Source of the DNA: JBGUVL01 sp045134375
Lineage (GTDB): Bacteria; Bacillota_I; Bacilli_A; Erysipelotrichales; Erysipelotrichaceae
Direction of reading: 5' to 3'
Length of the DNA stretch: 11,355 nucleotides
Assembly: GCA_045134375.1 (NCBI GenBank)
Contig: JBGUVL010000048.1
Coordinates: 1-11,355, forward strand
Made by a program: the position numbers and the translations under genes. Each line of letters starts with the position of its first letter. Position 1 is the stretch's first letter. The notes under the pieces are model-generated. The model was not told where the DNA came from, made no database searches, and saw nothing but the letters and a program-made list of their open reading frames with translations. Of this stretch, positions 6,815 to 11,355 are shown in pieces.

Positions 6815-6823
6815 ATTATAACA
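6815..6823 (-). promoter_or_regulatory. Extended -10 promoter of the DUF4438 gene
   Basis: Read on the minus strand this is TGTTATAAT, a full-consensus -10 with the TG extension, about 20 nt before the start codon. The hexamer 17 bp further upstream (AATTTT) is not a recognisable -35. It abuts the opposite-facing extended -10 at 6824-6832 with no intervening base. Confidence 0.7.
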
Positions 6824-6832
6824 TGATATAAT
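6824..6832 (+). promoter_or_regulatory. Extended -10 promoter of the aspartic protease gene
   Basis: TGATATAAT is a full-consensus extended -10, about 38 nt before the ATG at 6870. The -35 position (CCGTTT) is poor. Together with the minus-strand element at 6815-6823 it forms the palindrome ATTATAnCATGnTATAAT. Confidence 0.7.
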
Positions 6833-6869
6833 AAAAAAAATTAAATGCTCGTACAAGGTAGGTGATTCG

Positions 6870-7844
6870 ATGATGAATTTAACGTTAAAGCTTCATCGTT
6901 GTCGTTATGAAAAACGCGAAGAAATTAAAGTATATCATACCCAAAAAATACAGGACATCTATGAAAAAGTAGCTAAGGCAGCAGAAGAAATGCATTTCTC
7001 CAAGGAAGTTATGGAAAACAATCGGAATATGCAGTTTCATACGGACACCTTTACGATCAAGCTAGAACGAAATGCTTTTGGATTATATTTCGTTCCGATT
7101 ACGATTCATGATAAAACGTATCGTTTTATCATCGATACGGGAGCACAAATTAGTGCTATCTTATCTTCTTCATCCGCTTTGCAAGATGCTCAAAAACAGG
7201 ATGCGATTGCAGTGAAAAGCGCAGGGGGAGTAATAAAAAAGTTAAATAGTGTTAAAGTGAATCAATTGTTTTTGGGAAGCATTGAAGTGAAATATCACAC
7301 TTTCGTTGTGCTGAACAAACAGGATTTTACCTTGCATTTTATGAAAGATGCCATTATGGATTTTGATGGATTGATTGGTTGGGACATTCTTTCTTGTTTT
7401 GATTTTGAAATGGATTGTCAAAATGGCTATTTTTCTAAAATTGTTAGCAAAGAATATTTCACTTATTGTAATCTAATGTCATCGATTTTCCCTGTCGTGA
7501 TTGCGTATGATGATCATAATATGGCTGCTGTTTTTGGTATTGATAGTGGGGCAAAAGTCAGTTGGATCAACGAAAACTATGCACGAAAAGCAAATTTGCA
7601 AATCGTCAAAACAAAAAGATTTTTAAATATGGGAGTACATGGATTGGAAAAAATGCAAAGTGCTTTAGTTAAAGAATGCGCATTATCTTTTTATGATTGT
7701 CGTATTGTATTAAGTAATTTGCGAAGTGGACAAACACAAGTGTTTGCTAATCTGCATTTGGATGGTATATTTGGAAATGAAATATTTGAAAAAAAGCGCA
7801 TCCAATTTTTAAACAGTAAAGGAATTGTGAGAATATTGAAATAA
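6870..7844 (+). CDS. Two-lobed retropepsin-like aspartic protease (clan AA), cytoplasmic
   Basis: The 324-residue protein holds two copies of the aspartic protease half-site. Lobe 1 has FIIDTGAQISAIL (86-98), with catalytic Asp89, and later FDGLIGWDIL (165-174). Lobe 2 has FGIDSGAKVSWIN (222-234), with Asp225, and later LDGIFGNEIF (297-306). Each D-[TS]-G plus hydrophobic-hydrophobic-Gly pair is the retropepsin/pepsin signature. Bacterial retropepsin-like proteins usually carry one lobe and act as homodimers; here both seem fused in one chain, as in eukaryotic pepsins. There is no signal peptide or membrane helix, and residues 1-55 are charged and helical-looking, so it probably acts inside the cell on an unknown substrate. 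AGGTAGGTG precedes the start; ATG at 6873 is an equally possible start. It lies 39 bp before the cyclophilin gene, which has its own promoter. Confidence 0.8.
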   Translation: MMNLTLKLHRCRYEKREEIKVYHTQKIQDIYEKVAKAAEEMHFSKEVMENNRNMQFHTDTFTIKLERNAFGLYFVPITIHDKTYRFIIDTGAQISAILSSSSALQDAQKQDAIAVKSAGGVIKKLNSVKVNQLFLGSIEVKYHTFVVLNKQDFTLHFMKDAIMDFDGLIGWDILSCFDFEMDCQNGYFSKIVSKEYFTYCNLMSSIFPVVIAYDDHNMAAVFGIDSGAKVSWINENYARKANLQIVKTKRFLNMGVHGLEKMQSALVKECALSFYDCRIVLSNLRSGQTQVFANLHLDGIFGNEIFEKKRIQFLNSKGIVRILK

Positions 7845-7847
7845 ATG

Positions 7848-7856
7848 TGATATAAT
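7848..7856 (+). promoter_or_regulatory. Extended -10 promoter of the cyclophilin/membrane-protein operon
   Basis: TGATATAAT lies in the 39-bp gap after the protease stop codon and 27 nt before the cyclophilin ATG. It is identical to the nonamers at 6824-6832 (+) and 3330-3338 (-). No good -35 is placed 17 bp upstream. Confidence 0.65.
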
Positions 7857-7883
7857 GCTAGATATTGAAAGGAAGGATAAATT

Positions 7884-8318
7884 ATGATAAAAGGTAAAAT
7901 TACAATGGAAAACGGGGCAGAGATCCCATTTGAACTATACGAAGAAGAAGCGCCTATTACGGTTGGCAATTTTGTGAAGCTAGTGAAAGAAGGATACTAT
8001 AATGGAAAGATATTCCATCGTGTGATTCCTGGATTTGTTTCGCAAGGAGGATGTCCTTATGGGACGGGAACAGGTGATTTGGGTTATACGATTCCATGTG
8101 AAACAAAAAATAATCCGCATACTCATGTTCCGGGTGCCATTTCTATGGCGCATCGAGGAAAAGATACAGGATGTTGTCAATTTTTTATTTGTCATGAAGC
8201 ACAGCCTCATTTGGACGGTGTTCATACGGTATTTGGACAGGTAATTGATAATCTAGGTGCGGTTCGTAATATGCGTAATGGGGATGTTATGACTTCTATT
8301 GTTCTGGAAGAGGAATAA
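7884..8318 (+). CDS. Cyclophilin-type peptidyl-prolyl cis-trans isomerase
   Basis: This 144-residue protein is a minimal cyclophilin that catalyses proline cis-trans isomerisation during protein folding. The catalytic stretch FHRVIPGFVSQGG (44-56) carries Arg46, Phe51 and Gln54. GAISMAHRGKDTGCCQFFI (84-102) and HLDGVHTVFGQVI (109-121) complete the active site, with His114 conserved. The Trp that helps bind cyclosporin in human cyclophilin A is replaced by His109, as in many bacterial members, so drug affinity is probably low. There is no signal peptide, so it is cytoplasmic. Five cysteines, including the pair Cys97-Cys98, are more than usual. AAAGGAAGG (7868-7876) supports the start. The stop overlaps the next gene's ATG by one base (TAATG), indicating an operon with the two small membrane proteins. 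Confidence 0.95.
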   Translation: MIKGKITMENGAEIPFELYEEEAPITVGNFVKLVKEGYYNGKIFHRVIPGFVSQGGCPYGTGTGDLGYTIPCETKNNPHTHVPGAISMAHRGKDTGCCQFFICHEAQPHLDGVHTVFGQVIDNLGAVRNMRNGDVMTSIVLEEE

Positions 8319-8665
8319 TGATGAGTGATTTTAGAAAGTTAGGAGTGCCTTTGCTCATCATTTTTATCAGTGCGTTGATAACAAAGCTAATTTCGATTTA
8401 TCTAAGCGGGGTGTTATCCGATACTCTTTATAAGATTATCGTTGTCATTGCTTTGTGTGTGTTTGGTGCTTCATTAAATGTTAAACATCGCAGTAAATCG
8501 GTATGGAAAAAGGTCATTGCAGTGCTTGTTATCATTTTCTTATTGTTTATGCAGTTGAATTTATTTACGTTTGCTACGGTAGCAGAAGTGTTTGCTTTTT
8601 TCGGCGTAGGAGCCTTCTATATCAATATGCTTTATATTCTTTGCGGATACTTATTGGTGGATTAA
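8318..8665 (+). CDS. Small four-helix membrane protein of unknown function
   Basis: The 115 residues are nearly all hydrophobic, with four probable membrane helices at about 9-31, 38-54, 65-87 and 89-111. A short basic cytoplasmic loop (KHRSKSVWKK, 56-65) separates the two pairs. No motif that I can assign to a family is visible. The start codon overlaps the cyclophilin stop by one base; a second ATG three bases later is equally possible. GGAAGAGGA (8306-8314) serves either one. The tight coupling to the cyclophilin and to the zinc-ribbon membrane protein one base after its own stop suggests the three are made together, and the two membrane proteins may form a complex (inference). Confidence 0.8.
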   Translation: MMSDFRKLGVPLLIIFISALITKLISIYLSGVLSDTLYKIIVVIALCVFGASLNVKHRSKSVWKKVIAVLVIIFLLFMQLNLFTFATVAEVFAFFGVGAFYINMLYILCGYLLVD

Positions 8666-8666
8666 T

Positions 8667-9029
8667 ATGTTGAAACATCGATTTAAATGTCCACGTTGTG
8701 GAAAAGAAATGGAATATGGAATGTATCAGTTACGTGCCAATGTAAAATGTCCACATTGTCAAAACGAATACATTGTATCCAAAAGTTTTGCTATCCATAT
8801 GTTAGAAACAATGATCTTGATTGCCGTTGGCTATATTTTGCTTTATGGCATATTTGCGCTTTATCCATTAGGATCCTATGTGTTGGAATTGTTATTGACA
8901 GCAGTAGCATTATATCTTAGTAATCTTTTGTTTGATTTCATTTTTGATCGTGTATTTCATTATCAAAAGTTGTATCTTCTAATTGATAAAACAAATTCCT
9001 CAGCGAATGGAAAAAAACAACAAAAATAA
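8667..9029 (+). CDS. Zinc-ribbon membrane protein of unknown function
   Basis: The 120-residue protein begins with a zinc ribbon, FKCPRCGKEM to VKCPHCQNEY. Cys8 and Cys11 are separated from Cys28 and Cys31 by 16 residues and would bind one zinc ion. Two membrane helices follow at about 44-64 and 69-93. A short, basic cytoplasmic tail ends in NGKKQQK. The zinc ribbon should face the cytoplasm and could contact protein or nucleic acid. I cannot name a family; the CxxC spacing is shorter than in the small CxxC-20-CxxC proteins of Firmicutes. The ATG is one base after the previous stop, with GGTGG (8656-8660) as ribosome binding site, and the operon terminator follows. Confidence 0.8.
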   Translation: MLKHRFKCPRCGKEMEYGMYQLRANVKCPHCQNEYIVSKSFAIHMLETMILIAVGYILLYGIFALYPLGSYVLELLLTAVALYLSNLLFDFIFDRVFHYQKLYLLIDKTNSSANGKKQQK

Positions 9030-9034
9030 AAAAT

Positions 9035-9066
9035 TGGAATCTATTATTGACGGATTCCATTTTTTT
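9035..9066 (+). terminator. Intrinsic terminator of the cyclophilin operon
   Basis: TGGAATC (9035-9041) pairs with GATTCCA (9053-9059) across an 11-nt loop. Seven T residues (9060-9066) follow, and an A-run precedes it. It begins 6 nt after the last stop codon. Confidence 0.85.
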
Positions 9067-9084
9067 ATACTGATGATGAAAGAT

Positions 9085-9131
9085 AAACAAATGAAAAAGA
9101 GTGCCAGGGAAGCACTCTTTTTCATTTGTTT
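9085..9131. repeat. Perfect 20-bp inverted repeat (hairpin A, copy 1), possible bidirectional terminator
   Basis: Arms 9085-9104 and 9112-9131 are perfectly complementary around the 7-nt loop CAGGGAA. The core GAGTGC/GCACTC is flanked by AAAAA and TTTTT, so on either strand it could terminate transcription. The stem then continues with the unneeded but perfect CATTTG part. It follows the operon terminator by only 18 bp, so it may be a backup terminator or the first element of the duplicated structured unit. Confidence 0.8.
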
Positions 9132-9135
9132 TATA

Positions 9136-9206
9136 AGGGGATAGAAATGTATGAAATATAATAGGGGTTATATTCATACGCAAGATTCATTATCAACCTT
9201 GCAAGG
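9136..9206 (+). other. Structured element, copy 1 (AGGGGATAGAA box plus hairpins)
   Basis: The box AGGGGATAGAA (9136-9146) is followed by a hairpin of 9149-9161 with 9168-9179 (one bulged A), whose loop is TAGGGG. A small CAAG/CTTG hairpin (9181-9184 with 9198-9201) comes next. The order matches that of copy 2 about 180 bp downstream, but the outer closing stem seen there is not evident here. There is no ORF. It may be a non-coding RNA or a DNA-level repeat; no known class is recognised. Confidence 0.45.
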
Positions 9207-9270
9207 ATAGTATATGAAAATAGGTAAGGATAATTATATTAGAAACATGTGAAAATGTGTGAGATGAGAA

Positions 9271-9309
9271 TAAGGAAAAGCATCTGCGAATAACAGATGC
9301 TTTTCCTTA
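9271..9309. repeat. Perfect 16-bp inverted repeat (hairpin A, copy 2), possible terminator
   Basis: TAAGGAAAAGCATCTG (9271-9286) pairs with 9294-9309 around the 7-nt loop CGAATAA. The GCATCTG core with AAAA/TTTT flanks is terminator-like on either strand, though the T-run is only four. Loop length and placement directly before an AGGGGATAGAA box match hairpin A copy 1. Confidence 0.8.
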
Positions 9310-9398
9310 AGTATAGGGGATAGAATAAAGTGCGATTCATTTATAAGATAAGGGGCTTATAAATGACGCTGGGCTTTTCTTTGGCCCATCCCTATACT
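9310..9398 (+). ncRNA. Candidate structured RNA with three-way junction (copy 2 of the duplicated element)
   Basis: An outer stem AGTATAGGG (9310-9318) with CCCTATACT (9390-9398) encloses two hairpins. One has an 11-bp perfect stem TCATTTATAAG (9337-9347 with 9356-9366), plus GCG/CGC across a 2-nt bulge, and an 8-nt loop ending AGGGG. The other pairs TGGGC (9370-9374) with GCCCA (9384-9388). The AGGGGATAGAA box (9315-9325) overlaps the left outer strand, and the loop GGGG could pair with the CCC runs at 9385-9392. I cannot match it to a riboswitch or known small RNA. It sits before, not within, the nearest likely helicase leader, so it could be a free RNA, a cis leader from an upstream promoter, or a DNA repeat. 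Confidence 0.4.
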
Positions 9399-9406
9399 AT
9401 CATTGT

Positions 9407-9415
9407 TGATATAAA
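9407..9415 (+). promoter_or_regulatory. Candidate distal promoter for the helicase gene
   Basis: TGATATAAA fits an extended -10 with one mismatch, immediately after the structured element. A small dyad TTTGTcgaACAAA (9420-9432) lies just downstream, at the expected transcription start, and could be an operator. There is no good -35. Confidence 0.3.
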
Positions 9416-9477
9416 ATAATTTGTCGAACAAAGAGGAATGAATTAAAAATTAAGATATTTGTTTTTTTTTCGGATTG

Positions 9478-9486
9478 TGCTATACT
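9478..9486 (+). promoter_or_regulatory. Proximal extended -10 promoter of the DEAD-box helicase gene
   Basis: TGCTATACT has the TG extension and five of six -10 bases. Transcription from it would give a leader of about 30 nt containing GAGGA before the ATG at 9522. The T-rich run (9461-9470) upstream covers the -35 position without a consensus hexamer. Confidence 0.55.
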
Positions 9487-9521
9487 CTCACTATTGTTTG
9501 AATATAGAAAGTTGAGGACGT

Positions 9522-11096
9522 ATGAGTAATTTTATCCAATTTATCAAAGATCATAAACTGTTGCAAGCAGTGACAGATTTGGGCTATGAGAAACCAACCC
9601 CAATTCAAATCAGTGCTATTCCGTTGGTTCGTCGTGGATATGATATGATTGCCAGATCGAATACTGGTACCGGGAAAACAGCAGCATTTGCATTACCAAT
9701 GATTGAAATGTTGAATCTTGGTCTGCATCAACGCTTGCTCATTGTATGTCCAACTAGGGAGCTTGCACTTCAGGTAGAAGAAGAGATAAAGAAATATACC
9801 AAGTATTTAGCCATTAAAACGATCTGTGTATATGGAGGAGAACCCATTGATACGCAAATTAAAAAATTGAAGCAAGGATGGGATATTGTTGTTGGTACGC
9901 CAGGTAGGATCCTAGATCATAGCCGTAGAAAATCTATGATACTTAACGATTGTGATGCGATCGTACTAGATGAGGCGGATGAAATGCTGAATATGGGATT
10001 CGTTGAGGATGTTGAGAGAATTCTATCGCAACTGAAAGAAGAACATCAAACGCTTCTTTTTTCTGCCACAATGCCAAAGGAAATTCGTGTGCTGGCTGCC
10101 AAGTATTTAAAAGATTATCATGAAGTGGAGATCAAAAGCAGTACAAAAACGGTGGATAGTGTTGAACAATATGCGTATGAGGTAAAACGGGATAAGAAAA
10201 ATGAAGCAGTGAAATTATTATTGGATTATTTTCCTAGCAAATTGTGCATTGTCTTTTGTAATACCAAAGCAAAAGTCGATGCGTTGGTGGATTCATTAAA
10301 ATGCTCCGGAATCATGGCGGAAGGGTTACATGGGGATATTCGTCAGGAAAAAAGAACGCGCATAATGCGACAGTTCAAACAGTCAGAAAAAGCAGTGCTT
10401 GTAGCTAGTGATGTGGCAGCTCGAGGGATTGATGTGAATGATATTGATTTGGTCATCAATTATGATTTGCCACAGGAAAAAGAAATTTATATTCATCGAA
10501 TCGGGCGTACAGGTCGCGCAGGGAAAAAAGGAAAAGCAGTGACATTACTTTGTGGAAAAAAGCAAAAGCAGTCGTTCTATGGATTGCAGAAATATATGAA
10601 AGTAAAAGTAGTGGTGAACGCTCTTCCTGAAGCAGCAGAAGTGATGAAGATGAGAAGAGAAAAACTAAAAGCAGAAATCATGAATTACGCAAAAGATGGT
10701 ATTCAGCAAGAACATTTACAATTTGCGAATGAGTTGATCAAGGAGGGATTGTGTGCAGAAACATTGGTAAGTGCTTTGGTAGCTGCCGCTTTTGGAGGAA
10801 ACATTCCATCTTTGAAAAAAAGATCTTTAAAAAAAGAAGAAGTAGAACTTCGTTTTTCTGTTGGACGTAATAAAAATATCAGCAGACGTGATATTGCTAA
10901 TGCAATTATTGGTTGTTGCGAAATGAATCAAGAAAAATTAGGAAAAATTGATGTACGTGCTCATTATAGTATTGTCAGTGTGGATCGTTACTATGCGGAT
11001 CATATTATTGATAGGATGCATCGTACAAAAATAAAAAATAAACGTTGCGAAGTGAATTACTATCAGAAAGAAAAAAATAAAAAACCGATGGCATAG
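9522..11096 (+). CDS. DEAD-box ATP-dependent RNA helicase with DbpA-type RNA-binding domain
   Basis: The 524-residue protein has the full helicase set: Q motif YEKPTPIQ (22-29), motif I SNTGTGKT (46-53), PTREL (77-81), TPGR (126-129), DEAD (150-153), SAT (181-183), VFCNT (244-248), ASDVAARGID (295-304) and HRIGRTGR (325-332). A C-terminal domain at about 440-512 (VELRFSVGRNKNISRRDIANAI, GKIDVRAHYSIVSV, KIKNKRCEV) is of the DbpA RNA-binding type. In Escherichia coli DbpA and Bacillus subtilis YxiN this domain docks the helicase on hairpin 92 of 23S rRNA, pointing to large-subunit ribosome assembly. The cold-shock helicase CsdA also has a related tail, so a broader RNA-remodelling role is possible. 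Motif I has Asn47 where Gln is usual. GAGGA (9514-9518) supports the start. No convincing terminator follows. Confidence 0.94.
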   Translation: MSNFIQFIKDHKLLQAVTDLGYEKPTPIQISAIPLVRRGYDMIARSNTGTGKTAAFALPMIEMLNLGLHQRLLIVCPTRELALQVEEEIKKYTKYLAIKTICVYGGEPIDTQIKKLKQGWDIVVGTPGRILDHSRRKSMILNDCDAIVLDEADEMLNMGFVEDVERILSQLKEEHQTLLFSATMPKEIRVLAAKYLKDYHEVEIKSSTKTVDSVEQYAYEVKRDKKNEAVKLLLDYFPSKLCIVFCNTKAKVDALVDSLKCSGIMAEGLHGDIRQEKRTRIMRQFKQSEKAVLVASDVAARGIDVNDIDLVINYDLPQEKEIYIHRIGRTGRAGKKGKAVTLLCGKKQKQSFYGLQKYMKVKVVVNALPEAAEVMKMRREKLKAEIMNYAKDGIQQEHLQFANELIKEGLCAETLVSALVAAAFGGNIPSLKKRSLKKEEVELRFSVGRNKNISRRDIANAIIGCCEMNQEKLGKIDVRAHYSIVSVDRYYADHIIDRMHRTKIKNKRCEVNYYQKEKNKKPMA

Positions 11097-11100
11097 CGTA

Positions 11101-11135
11101 ATGTGCTTGTGAATCAACACGATAGGTAAGCACAT
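11101..11135. repeat. Inverted repeat after the helicase gene
   Basis: ATGTGCTT (11101-11108) pairs with AAGCACAT (11128-11135); inside, GTG and CAC (11109-11111 with 11118-11120) can extend the stem. No T-run follows, so it is not a standard intrinsic terminator. It may be a processed or weak 3' end for the helicase transcript. The remaining gap to the tRNA holds only the two promoters listed and no convincing gene. Confidence 0.45.
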
Positions 11136-11162
11136 ATGTAATTAGAATTTATCAATGGAAGG

Positions 11163-11191
11163 TTGAGCAAAGTAAAATAATATTGTATAAT
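11163..11191 (+). promoter_or_regulatory. Upstream promoter of the tRNA gene (P1)
   Basis: TTGAGC (11163-11168) and TATAAT (11186-11191) are separated by exactly 17 bp. It would transcribe toward the tRNA with a leader of about 130 nt. That leader contains only a six-codon reading frame starting at 11203, which I do not regard as a gene. Confidence 0.5.
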
Positions 11192-11256
11192 CTAAATATC
11201 CAATGGTTGGGTTTTGCATTTGATGCATAAAAAATATAAATTTTTTCAAAAAGTAC

Positions 11257-11285
11257 TTGCAAATAAATAAATCTTTTGGTATTAT
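11257..11285 (+). promoter_or_regulatory. Proximal promoter of the tRNA gene (P2)
   Basis: TTGCAA (11257-11262) and TATTAT (11280-11285) are separated by 17 bp, and TGG directly before the -10 adds the TG extension. This is the best -35/-10 combination in the window, fitting a highly expressed stable-RNA gene. Transcription would start about 35 nt before the mature tRNA 5' end. Confidence 0.65.
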
Positions 11286-11327
11286 TAAAAAGCGCTGAAA
11301 AAGGTAAATCTTAAAGCGTTAATCAAT

Positions 11328-11355
11328 GCGCCCATAGCTCAACTGGATAGAGCGT
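11328..11355 (+). tRNA. tRNA gene, 5' part only (probably tRNA-Arg)
   Basis: The last 28 bases fold as the start of a tRNA: acceptor strand GCGCCCA, TA, D stem GCTC, D loop AACTGGATA, and GAGC closing the D arm, followed by GT. The anticodon lies beyond the window edge. The acceptor and D-arm sequence resembles Firmicute tRNA-Arg genes as I remember them, but the identity cannot be proved without the anticodon. Confidence 0.8.

Noticed and set aside
7691..7969. 92-codon minus-strand ORF across the protease/cyclophilin junction
   Set aside because: It is antisense to the conserved C-terminus of the protease and the start of the cyclophilin, and covers the plus-strand promoter; no family resemblance.
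8938..9183. 81-codon minus-strand ORF over the cyclophilin operon end
   Set aside because: Its translation runs through the terminator and the 20-bp inverted repeat and has biased, repeat-derived composition; it is better explained by the hairpins.
9310..9398. Assignment to a known riboswitch such as purine, THF, ZTP, preQ1 or manganese classes
   Set aside because: None of the conserved core sequences of those classes that I can recall is present, and the next gene is a helicase rather than a metabolic or transport gene.
9085..9398. Insertion sequence or CRISPR array
   Set aside because: There is no transposase, no target-site duplication that I can see, and no series of identical short repeats with spacers; only two diverged structured units.
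10938..11135. 65-codon minus-strand ORF at the helicase 3' end
   Set aside because: It is antisense to the conserved DbpA-type domain and rich in Phe/Ile from A-rich coding sequence on the other strand.
11203..11223. Six-codon reading frame between the tRNA promoters
   Set aside because: No ribosome binding site and no leader-peptide character; such short frames arise by chance.

Overview
The window looks like a chromosomal segment of a low-GC Gram-positive bacterium. The evidence is AT-rich DNA, strong GGAGG-type ribosome binding sites, extended -10 promoters, A/T-flanked intrinsic terminators, a sortase-type C-terminus and an ECF-type transporter S component. A gut Bacillota of the Erysipelotrichia type is my best guess, but that is an impression from protein style, not a demonstrated assignment. 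I see no phage, transposon or CRISPR content.

Layout. (1) 1-2075: three overlapping genes for a surface nutrient-capture system. They encode a wall-anchored alpha-toroid (squalene-cyclase/prenyltransferase-like repeat) protein cut by the window edge, a membrane-anchored DUF4430 (transcobalamin beta-domain-like) protein, and an ECF S component; an intrinsic terminator follows. The first two together have the two-domain architecture of animal transcobalamin/intrinsic factor split over two polypeptides, so a corrinoid or similar ligand is an attractive but unproven substrate. (2) 2200-2571: a small two-helix membrane protein. It converges through a shared bidirectional terminator on an AgaI/NagB-family amino-sugar-phosphate isomerase (minus strand). 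(3) 3378-5879: a PAP2 lipid phosphatase and a YgiQ-family radical SAM protein, ending in another bidirectional terminator. (4) 5947-7844: a DUF4438 protein (minus) and a two-lobed retropepsin-like aspartic protease (plus), fired from two back-to-back extended -10 elements that form a near-perfect palindrome. (5) 7884-9029: a cyclophilin followed by two small membrane proteins, one with a zinc ribbon. (6) 9030-9521: an unusual 490-bp intergenic stretch with two diverged copies of a structured unit of about 180 bp. (7) 9522-11096: a DEAD-box RNA helicase with a DbpA-type RNA-binding tail, then two promoters and the first 28 nt of a tRNA, probably tRNA-Arg.

How it fits together. The genes fall into short, independent transcription units, several driven by the same extended -10 nonamer. 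The parts most likely to repay attention are the split transcobalamin-like uptake cassette, the internally duplicated aspartic protease with its symmetric divergent promoter, and the duplicated structured RNA/DNA element before the helicase. The rest is mostly ordinary housekeeping.
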